From Gemmatimonadota bacterium (GTDB taxonomy: Bacteria; Latescibacterota; UBA2968; UBA8231), in the NCBI GenBank assembly GCA_018672475.1, contig JABHFS010000100.1, forward strand, positions 1 through 58,572: a stretch of DNA of 58,572 nucleotides. Direction: 5' to 3'. The notes under the pieces are model-generated. The model was given only the letters and a program-made list of their open reading frames with translations, did not search any database and was not told where the DNA came from. Position 1 is the stretch's first letter. Each line of letters starts with the position of its first letter. Below are positions 27,145 through 35,000 of this stretch, one piece after another. Both the position numbers and the translations under genes were made by a program.

Positions 27145-27251
27145 GGAGATCTTCTTTCTCGTAGGTCGCCGACGACACAAGAACGCCGGGGTAAGCTAGA
27201 TAATCCGGGTGTGGTGCGCGGTATGGAAGCCGCGCGTCGGGTGCTGACTGT

Positions 27252-27566
27252 TCAGCTATCGGAACTGGAGGCTTCGACTTCAGCGAAAAGACGGCCGAGC
27301 GAGGCGGTGAGCCGAGAGGTGCGCTGAGTGATCTCGGATTCGGCGGAAGCGTAGTCTTTCTGCAGAGACATTAGTTCCTCTATCAGATTCAGACTGGCCA
27401 GGATAGCTACCTGGAGGGGGGAATCGGCGCGGACTTCTCCCTTGACCTGCTGCATGCGCTCGTCGATCAATTGGGCGACGAGTTGCACGTGGTCGGCGGG
27501 GTGATCCTCGTCGACACCCAGAGTATAGTTCTTGCCGAAGATGTTGACTATCGTATTGGTCGACAT
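27252..27566 (-). CDS. zapA: Cell division protein ZapA
   Basis: 104 residues. Promotes FtsZ ring bundling. The N-terminal beta part is NIFGKNYTLGVDEDHPADHV, followed by the long dimerising helix with AILASLNLIEELMSL. ATG 27566. It lies between the ZapB-like gene and rny, as in many Gram-negative and Firmicute gene orders. No 6S RNA-like fold was apparent in the 107 bases downstream. Confidence 0.93.
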   Translation of the reverse strand: MSTNTIVNIFGKNYTLGVDEDHPADHVQLVAQLIDERMQQVKGEVRADSPLQVAILASLNLIEELMSLQKDYASAESEITQRTSRLTASLGRLFAEVEASSSDS

Positions 27567-27587
27567 GAGGCGACTCCCGGTGTGATC

Positions 27588-27845
27588 TTATAGATTCAGT
27601 CCGTCCAGGCGGCTGAGGATGTTCTCGATGCGTCCTTTGATCTCCTCTTTGCCGCGATTCGACTCTTCGTGTGCGGTTTCGATCGGCTTGAGTCGTTCGT
27701 TCTCGGCGTTGGTTATGCCGATATCCCTTTCGAGGTTTTGAATCTGTTCTTTCTGTTCGAGGTTTTCCTTGCGGAGCTTCTCGAGGACTTCCATGAGGCG
27801 AATGACTTCCTGTTCTAGGCGTTCGAAATTTTGGTTTACGTCCAT
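27588..27845 (-). CDS. ZapB-like coiled-coil protein
   Basis: 85 residues from ATG 27845, nearly all heptad-patterned coiled coil (NFERLEQEVIRLMEVLEKLR, LEQKEQIQNLERDI), with a basic/acidic helical end GRIENILSRLDGLNL. The extended frame to 27926 would overlap pheT and lacks this pattern. Its place immediately before zapA and its size match ZapB-type partners of the division ring, but coiled coils are not diagnostic, so the name is by context. Confidence 0.75.
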   Translation of the reverse strand: MDVNQNFERLEQEVIRLMEVLEKLRKENLEQKEQIQNLERDIGITNAENERLKPIETAHEESNRGKEEIKGRIENILSRLDGLNL

Positions 27846-27894
27846 TAGATTTTTTTGTACTCCTGCTTTATTATCCGGTTGGTTGACAGCGGAC

Positions 27895-30270
27895 TCAGCG
27901 CAAACGGGCGCCGAATTTTTCTTCAACGGCTTTGAGCATTTTGGCGATCGCCTTATCGGCTTGCACGTCCTGCAGAGTTCGTTTGTGATCGCGCAGGCGA
28001 ATGGCGAAGGCCAGGCTTTTGTGACCTTCTTCTATTTGGTCCCCCTGGTAAATATCGAAGACTTTGACGGACTCGACGAGGCGGGGATTACTGTTGCGCA
28101 ACTCATCGATAACACTTGCAGTTGCGATATTTTCGTGTAATACTAAGGCCAAATCGCGTTCAATGGGTGGAAACTTGGGCAACGCGGAAAACGCGTGCTC
28201 TCGTCCGTGCCAATATCGCGCTAATGCCTCAAATCTTATCTCAAAGATATGTACTGGGCGCTCTAGGTCAAAGCCGGAGCACAAGTCGGTCGCGGCTTGG
28301 CCGAGCCAACCGAGGGGTTCGTCGCCGAGAAAGACCGAGGCCGAGTGACCCGGACGACAACCGGGGAGGTCTTCGCGGTTGAAACGGAGGTCGCCGTCGC
28401 CGACTAACGCCTCGAGTAGGCCCTTGAGGTCGAAGAAGTCGGCTTCGCGGGCGTCGGCCTGCCAGGGCGACGCTGAAACGCCACCGGCCCACAGGGCCGC
28501 GAGACGCAGGGTTTCGCTGGGCAGCTCGCCGGATCCATTGGAGGCGAAGCATTTGCCCAGCTCGAATATGGCGACGCTTGGTGCCCGTTGGTTGAAATTG
28601 CGCCGGGCCACATCCAGCAGGCTGGGCACTAAAGTGGTGCGCAGCGCGTTTTGCGCTTCGGTCGGTGGGTTGGCCAGGCGCGCTACGCCTTCTGCGGCAC
28701 CGGCCATTTCGAGCCAGCGGGTTTCGACAATGGTGTTGCTGATCGTCTCGTCGAGGCCTAACCCGAGCAGGCGCTGTCTGGCCGTCTGTTTGAGGGTCAA
28801 TTGCGGATCTCGGCTAGTTATCCAGGGGCCTGATGCGGCTTGGCGGCCTTCAATGCGGTCGAAACCGTAAATGCGACCGACTTCCTCAATTAGATCGGCT
28901 TCGCGCTGTAGGTCGGGACGAAAACTCGGCGCGGTTACCGTTAGGGGAGTACCCGGTGCGACCTGACAGCCCAGGCGTTCGAGGATCTGTGTGATGGAAT
29001 CGCGGTCGAGGTCGGTAGCTAGCAATTGGTTGGTGCGTTCGATACGGAGCGGGATTTGTGGGCAATGGCCGGGTTGTGGATACACGTCGAGTGGCTCCGG
29101 GGCGACGGTGCCGCCGGCTAATTCGGCGATCAAACTTGCGGCGCGGTTGATCGCTTGCAAGGGAGCATCCCAGTCGGCACCGCGTTCGAAACGCATAGCC
29201 GCCTCGGTGAAAAGGCCGAGACGAGCGCGGGCCAAGCGCACGCGCGATGGTGTGAAATAAGCGCTTTCCAATAAGATATCGGTCGTTTGTTCCTCTACTT
29301 CGGAATTGGCTCCGCCCATAACCCCGGCCAGAGCGATTGCTTTCTCTCCGTCGGCGATGACGAGCATTTCCTCGTCGAGTTCGCGCAAGGTATGGTCGAG
29401 AGTCTCGAGGGTTTCGTCCGCCCGTGCTCGACGGACGACGATGCGTCTGTCGGCCAGCTTGTCGAGATCAAAAGCGTGTAGGGGATGGCCCATTTCGAGC
29501 AGCACGTAGTTGGTGATGTCGACGATATTGTTGATAGGGCGCTGGCCTACGGCCTGCAGCCGGCGTTGTACCCAGGCGGGTGAGGGGCCGACTTTGATGC
29601 CGCGGATGATGCGACCGACATAGCGCGGACAGTCGTCAGTAGCTTCGATGTCGATGGTTATGTCTTCGGCTGTGGCGGCGCCGCTCTCCACCAGGTGCAC
29701 CTCGGGCCGCCGTAAGGCGTTGCCCGTGAGGGCTTGCACTTCGCGCGCGATGCCAAAGAGGCTTAGGCAGTCGGGACGATTGGGGGTGACTTCGAAGTCG
29801 ATCATCACGTCGTCGAGCCCGGTGGCCTTGGCAAAGGCGGTGCCGGTGGTTAGGTCATCGCTGAGAACCATTATCCCGTCGTGGTTGTCGCTCAGTCCCA
29901 GTTCGTCCTCTGCGCAGATCATTCCCCGGGATTCGACGCCGCGGATCTTAGCTTTTTTGATTTGCATGCCACCAGGTAGCGTGCAGCCCGGCAGTGCGAC
30001 GGCGACGGTTTGCCCCGCCGCGACATTGGGGGCGCCGCAGACGATGGTGTTGATCTCTGTGCCGACATCTACTTCGCAGACGGTCAGGCGGTCGGCGTTT
30101 TCGTGGGGGTGGCAGGAGTTGACACGGCCAATAACGACGCCCTCGAAACGCTTGCCGAGGGCGTCCACTCCTTCAAATTCCAAGCCCGCCATGGTCAACC
30201 GTTCGACCAACTCCGGCCATTCCCAGTCGAAATCCACGTAGTCTTTGAGCCAGTTGTAAGTAATTTTCAT
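27895..30270 (-). CDS. pheT: Phenylalanine--tRNA ligase beta subunit
   Basis: 791 residues, full length (E. coli 795). Domains in order: N-terminal OB tRNA-binding domain with NSCHPHENADRLTVCEVDVG near 52-71, B3/B4 editing domain (ATDDCPRYVGRIIRGI), B5 domain, catalytic-like core (EEVGRIYGFDRI, then FNQRAPSVAIFELGKCF), and the C-terminal ferredoxin-fold anticodon-binding domain (FPPIERDLALVLHENI). ATG at 30270, 51 bases after pheS. Forms the alpha2-beta2 enzyme. Confidence 0.97.
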   Translation of the reverse strand: MKITYNWLKDYVDFDWEWPELVERLTMAGLEFEGVDALGKRFEGVVIGRVNSCHPHENADRLTVCEVDVGTEINTIVCGAPNVAAGQTVAVALPGCTLPGGMQIKKAKIRGVESRGMICAEDELGLSDNHDGIMVLSDDLTTGTAFAKATGLDDVMIDFEVTPNRPDCLSLFGIAREVQALTGNALRRPEVHLVESGAATAEDITIDIEATDDCPRYVGRIIRGIKVGPSPAWVQRRLQAVGQRPINNIVDITNYVLLEMGHPLHAFDLDKLADRRIVVRRARADETLETLDHTLRELDEEMLVIADGEKAIALAGVMGGANSEVEEQTTDILLESAYFTPSRVRLARARLGLFTEAAMRFERGADWDAPLQAINRAASLIAELAGGTVAPEPLDVYPQPGHCPQIPLRIERTNQLLATDLDRDSITQILERLGCQVAPGTPLTVTAPSFRPDLQREADLIEEVGRIYGFDRIEGRQAASGPWITSRDPQLTLKQTARQRLLGLGLDETISNTIVETRWLEMAGAAEGVARLANPPTEAQNALRTTLVPSLLDVARRNFNQRAPSVAIFELGKCFASNGSGELPSETLRLAALWAGGVSASPWQADAREADFFDLKGLLEALVGDGDLRFNREDLPGCRPGHSASVFLGDEPLGWLGQAATDLCSGFDLERPVHIFEIRFEALARYWHGREHAFSALPKFPPIERDLALVLHENIATASVIDELRNSNPRLVESVKVFDIYQGDQIEEGHKSLAFAIRLRDHKRTLQDVQADKAIAKMLKAVEEKFGARLR

Positions 30271-30321
30271 AAGATATCAGTTGCCAATTATAAACGGATA
30301 GATAGAGGCTATGGCCCCTGT

Positions 30322-31335
30322 TCAGAACTGCCGGGTGAACCGCAAGTCGTTTTCGAGGAAGAGCCGGATATCGTCGATGCCGTGTCGGATCATGGCGATG
30401 CGCTCTAAGCCCATGCCGAAGGCGAAGCCGGTAAATTCCTCCGGGTCGTAACCCACATTTTCGAATACCGCCGGGTCGACCATGCCTGCGCCGGCGATCT
30501 CGATCCAGCCGGTGCCTTTGCATATTGAACAAGTCGCATTTTCACCGTGGCAGATCGAACAAGTGAAATCGTATTCCACGCTCGGTTCGGTGAATGGGAA
30601 GAAGTGGGGGCGGAAGCGCACTTTGGTATCTTCGCCCAAGACTTGGCGCCCCATGGCCTCGATCGTGCCCTTTAAGTCGGCGAAGGAGACTCCGCGGTCG
30701 ACGTAGAGCCCCTCGATCTGGTGGAAGGCAAAATGGTGCGTCGCATCGACGGTCTCTTTGCGGTAGCAGCGGCCTGGCGAGATGATCCTGATCGGCGGTG
30801 GCATTTTTTCCATTACGCGAATCTGTACCGTGGAAGTCTGGGTGCGCAATAGCCCCGTGTCTTCGAGGTAGAAGGTGTCGTGTGAATCGCGCGCTGGGTG
30901 GTCGTCCGGCGTATTGAGGGCGTCGAAATTGTGGTATTCGTCTTCGGCTTCGGGGCCGTCGGCGATGTCAAAGCCCATGCCTTGGAATACGTTCACCAAC
31001 TCGTCCGTCAGTTGCGCGAGCGGATGGGCTCTACCGAGCAAGGGCCGTCGTCCGGGTAGGGTCACATCGAGGGCGGAGCCGGCGTCGGCCGCCTGCCGCA
31101 GGGCCATTTCCTTGTCGTCGAATGCTTGCTGGATGGCTTTTTGCGCCTGTCCGGCGATCTGACCTGACGCTGGTCGTTCGGTGGCGGGCAACTGGCCGAT
31201 CTGGCCCATGACCAGGCGCAGCGGGCTTTTGCGCCCGAGATGGCGGATGCGCAGCTCTTCCAAGGTCTTTTCGTCTTGGGCCGCTTGAATTTCAGCGACT
31301 GCCTTCGACTCTATTTGCTGTACTTCGTCTAACAT
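30322..31335 (-). CDS. pheS: Phenylalanine--tRNA ligase alpha subunit
   Basis: 337 residues from ATG 31335 (a TTG at 31356 would add seven). Class II synthetase core: motif 2 RVMEKMPPPIRIISPGRCYR, THHFAFHQIEGLYVD, and motif 3 FGMGLERIAMIRHGI near the end. A CxxC pair occurs as CSICHGENATCSICKGTGW inside a Zn-finger-like insert in the region after the FPFTEPS strand, a variant seen in some bacterial PheS. It forms an operon with rpmI, rplT and pheT; a hairpin lies just upstream. Confidence 0.97.
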   Translation of the reverse strand: MLDEVQQIESKAVAEIQAAQDEKTLEELRIRHLGRKSPLRLVMGQIGQLPATERPASGQIAGQAQKAIQQAFDDKEMALRQAADAGSALDVTLPGRRPLLGRAHPLAQLTDELVNVFQGMGFDIADGPEAEDEYHNFDALNTPDDHPARDSHDTFYLEDTGLLRTQTSTVQIRVMEKMPPPIRIISPGRCYRKETVDATHHFAFHQIEGLYVDRGVSFADLKGTIEAMGRQVLGEDTKVRFRPHFFPFTEPSVEYDFTCSICHGENATCSICKGTGWIEIAGAGMVDPAVFENVGYDPEEFTGFAFGMGLERIAMIRHGIDDIRLFLENDLRFTRQF

Positions 31336-31351
31336 CAGCCGTTGCCTAAAA

Positions 31352-31393
31352 GACAAAAAGGGGCCTGGCGTTTATCGCCGGCCCCTTTTTGTC
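31352..31393 (-). terminator. Hairpin between rplT and pheS, terminator or attenuator
   Basis: A perfect 13-bp stem (31352-31364 with 31381-31393) containing a further GGCG/CGCC helix, followed on the minus strand by TTTTTGTC. It begins only 13 bases after the rplT stop and ends 16 bases before pheS ATG, so it could partly insulate or attenuate pheST. No upstream Phe-rich leader peptide was seen. Confidence 0.8.
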
Positions 31394-31406
31394 GGATGGG
31401 TGTGTA

Positions 31407-31760
31407 TTAGAGGTGCGACCGGGCCTGCTCTACGACCGCGGTAAATGCGGAGGGATCGCGCACAGCCAGATCGGCCAGGATTTTGCGGTTGATTTCTATA
31501 CCGGCTTTATCCAGCCCATGTACGAGCTGGCTATAGGAGACCCCATTGAGCCGAGCTGCGGCGTTGATACGGGATATCCAGAGACGGCGGAAATCGCGCT
31601 TGCGCTGGCGTCGGTCGCGATAGGCATAGGCCTGGGCGCGGTCGACGGCTTCCTGGGCGGTGCGGAATAGGCGGCTACGCCCTCCCCAATAGCCCTTGGC
31701 TAGCTTGAGTACCTTCTTCTTACGTTTTTTGGTGGCTACCGCGTGGTTGACCCGTGGCAT
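31407..31760 (-). CDS. rplT: 50S ribosomal protein L20
   Basis: 117 residues, the standard length. Basic N-terminal extension ([20 protein letters not shown]) and globular domain [20 protein letters not shown]. Binds 23S rRNA early in 50S assembly. Follows rpmI by 24 bases. In many bacteria L20 also represses its own operon. Confidence 0.98.
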   Translation of the reverse strand: MPRVNHAVATKKRKKKVLKLAKGYWGGRSRLFRTAQEAVDRAQAYAYRDRRQRKRDFRRLWISRINAAARLNGVSYSQLVHGLDKAGIEINRKILADLAVRDPSAFTAVVEQARSHL

Positions 31761-31784
31761 TGCTTTATTTCTCCGTTAGACGCT

Positions 31785-31982
31785 CTATTTGAGATTCAAA
31801 GCCCGGCGGACATTAACCATGTCGGCGGGCGAAACATCGCTATTTTTGCGGAAGGACCGCTTACGCTTGGTCGATCGGCCCCCCAGTAGATGGGTGGAAT
31901 TGGCGTTGCGGCGCTTAAAACTGCCCGATCCGCGCTGCTTAAAGCGCTTGGCCGAGCCTTTGTGCGTCTTGATTTTGGGCAT
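31785..31982 (-). CDS. rpmI: 50S ribosomal protein L35
   Basis: 65 residues, very basic: MPKIKTHKGSAKRFKQRGSG at the N-terminus is the family signature. First gene of rpmI-rplT-pheS-pheT. infC, which usually precedes it, is absent here; instead a good promoter lies about 40 bases upstream. Confidence 0.98.
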   Translation of the reverse strand: MPKIKTHKGSAKRFKQRGSGSFKRRNANSTHLLGGRSTKRKRSFRKNSDVSPADMVNVRRALNLK

Positions 31983-32021
31983 AATATTCCTCTGTATTTT
32001 TGTTTTTCAGCGCAAACACAG

Positions 32022-32050
32022 AAGATAGACCATGGAATATAGACTGTCAA
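32022..32050 (-). promoter_or_regulatory. Promoter of rpmI-rplT-pheST
   Basis: On the minus strand, TTGACA (32050-32045), 17-base spacer and TATCTT (32027-32022). Transcription would begin near 32015, leaving a leader of roughly 30 bases with AGAGGAA before the rpmI ATG. The leader looks too short for a large L20-binding structure. Confidence 0.75.
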
Positions 32051-32063
32051 GAATGCCCGTCCG

Positions 32064-35000
32064 CTATTTGAGCAGCATGACTTTGCGGATCTGCCGCCAG
32101 TTTTGTGCCTGCATTTCGACCAAGTAGAGGCCTGAACCGACCGTTTGGCCCTGGTCGTCGAGGCCTTGCCACACTTGTTGGTGGAAACCCGCCGGAAAGG
32201 CATCGTCGACCAGGGTGCGGATGGGTTGACCCAAGAGATCGTAGATACGCAGGCGAATTTGGCCCCGAGTCGGCAGGTAAAAAGGCAGGGTCGTCTCGGG
32301 GTTGAAGGGGTTGGGATGGGCTGGATAGAGGGCATAGGTCTTGGGTAGGGCCGCCAGATCCAGGGCGGCCGGTGGTTCCAAGGCTCCGATGGTCTTGGTG
32401 TGGTAACCGATGGCGCCGTTGGCGCGCAGCAGGGTCTTCTGTGGTGAGAGGCGGTTGAAGGTCAAGGTGCCCAAATCGCCAGAGAAGGCCGGTTGCTCGC
32501 TGGCCAAACCCGCCGCGAAGACCAGGCGTCCGGGTTGGTCTTCGACCACCCAGGGCAAGGATGCTTCCTCTGTTCGGGGTTGGAACTGGCGGAAACTGAG
32601 GATCTGCGGGTCAAATTCGAGGGACAGGACATAGCCGCGCAATGGGGCGTCGCCGGTCCAATAGGGTTTGACCTCGAGGATTTCCGGGCTTTCGACGCCT
32701 TTGTCCAGACGCAAGGCCATCGGGCCTAAGATCTGGGCGTCGGGAATGAGTTTACCCGACGGGAGGCCGAAATTGTCGGCCATTACAAAAAAGTCGTCAA
32801 AGTCTACGGCGCCATTGCCATTGAAGTCGAAAAGAGGATTAAAAGAGGGGTTGTCTTCCATCAGGCCGAAATTGTCGGCGAAGAGGAAGAAGTCGTCAAA
32901 ACCGACCACGCCGTCATCGGTGACGTCGCCGGGCACGGCCGGGCGGCCGGTGAGGACGACGGTTAGGCCAACGGCGAGGGTGTCGGTGGCCTGATCGTCG
33001 CTTTTCAGTAGTGCCCGTTCGATGTGGATCGAAGTCTCGGTGCTCGCGAAGCTCGAATCGGCGGTGAAGGTGAAGACGCCGAGTAACCCGTCGGCGGAGA
33101 TGCCCGTGGTCAGCGTGTCGGCCACCAATGTAGCGACGACGATAGAATCCGCGCTAACCAGTGACGCGATGGTAAGGGAGGAGCCGGTTGCTGCGAGCAG
33201 ATTGGTCTCGGTGCCCGATTGCGCTACGAAGCCGTTGAACGTGAGGGCGGTCGGGTCGAAAATCAGGCGCAGGTCATAACTGAGCAGGTCGACGGTGCGC
33301 AATGCGTGCAGGCCGAGTTCGATGGTCGACCCGGCTTCGGCTATGGTTGCGGTCAACCCTTGGTCGCCGGCCGCCGCGTCGAGATCGAGGCTTAGTAGCG
33401 TGGGCACGATGCCTCGTCCCGTGACGGGGATGGATACGGTCGGGGTGTCTGGATCGCCGGTGGCAAAGCGGATGCTGTCTGTGTTGGTGCTGCGCCCTGT
33501 CGGGGTATAGCTGAGGGCAAGCAATGTGGACTCGCCGGGGCCTATGCTAATGGCGGCGAAGGCGGCGGCGAAGTGCAGGTCGCCCACCTGCAGCGAACTG
33601 ATACTGAGGATGGTCTCTCCTTTGTTGCTTACCGGCAGTTCCACCCGGGCGGTATCGCCGATCCCCACGTTGCCGAAGTCGACCAGAGCAGGGTCGATAA
33701 GGATGCGAGGGATTTGGCGGCCGTCGACGACCCAGATGGTTGCCGTCGTATTGGTTCCGTCAGAGACGCGGGAGATGACCGTGTCTCGCGACGCGAGGCT
33801 GGGCACATAGGCGAAGGCACTGTCGGTCGCGACCTGTAACGAATCGCCGACGGTCCAAGAGAAACTCAGCGAGTCGCCCTCTTCGTCGTTGGCGGAAACC
33901 GAAAAAGACAACTCGACTCCTCCGATGGTGCGGGCTAAGGAGTCGGTGGGAATTTGCTCGGCGATCGCCGGGGCGTCGTTGACCCCTAGCACCGCCAATT
34001 GATAGCTCAAGCTGGCTAGTTGCCCTGCCGGGTCGGCTACTTGCACGGATACGGCGTGGTTGCCGAGATCGGCTTGGCCCGGTGTCCAGCTAAGGGTGCC
34101 GGTGGTGTCGAGGTTCATGGCGGTCGGGCCATTGGTCAAAGAATAGGCCAAGGCCCCGCCCTCTTCGTCACTGGCATTGAGCAGAAAGAGATAGGCCTGG
34201 TCTTCAAGGGCCGTCGTGTCGGGGCTCCCCGCGATAACCGGTACGTCGTCGAAGGCGGCGACCTCGACAGAGAACGTCTGGGCGGCGCTGCCCCCGTTGC
34301 GGTCGGAGACCAGTAGTGAGATTTGCTGGGTGCCGACCTGGGGTTGTGTTGGAGTCCAGGTGAAGGAGCCGAGCGAGTCGATGCTGGCGCCAGAGGGTCC
34401 GGAACTTAGGCTGTAGGAAAGGGTGTCGGCTGGGTCGGGATCGCTGGCTGCTAATGCGTAGCCAAAGGGACTGTCTTCGAGGGCCGTCGTGTCGGGGGTG
34501 CTGCTTATAATCGGTAGATCGTTGGTATTGAGGACCGTCAGCAGGTAGCGGTGGATATTTATTCCCCCCTTGCTGTCGTCAATGCGAACGGCGACCGAGT
34601 CGCTGCCGATGTTCGCTTGCGTCGGCGTCCATTGCACCAGGCCGGTCGTCGCATCGACGGTTAGCCCCTCGGGGGCGCTATCGAGGCTGTAAGCCAAAGT
34701 GTCCCCATTGGCGTCGGTCGCTTGAATAGCGTAGCTGTAGGCCTCGTCTTCCAGGGCGGTTGTGTCTGCGGTGCTAGTGACGACGGGTATTTCGTTGGAC
34801 GGTCTGACGCGTAAGTTGAAAAAGTGGCGTCCCTGGCTGCTTGAGGTGATGACACTGATGCCGATGAGATGGGAGCCGGTGTCGGCGATGGTCGGAGTCC
34901 AAGTGATCGGCGGCTGTTTGCCAAAGGTGGTAAATGTGCCCATAGTGGGGGCGCCAAAACCGGGGATCAAGTCGATCAGGTCGATGGATGCCGCCGGGTC

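Noticed and set aside
27187..27251. 6S RNA downstream of zapA, as in E. coli
   Set aside because: The gap to rny is too short and no long bulged hairpin is visible.
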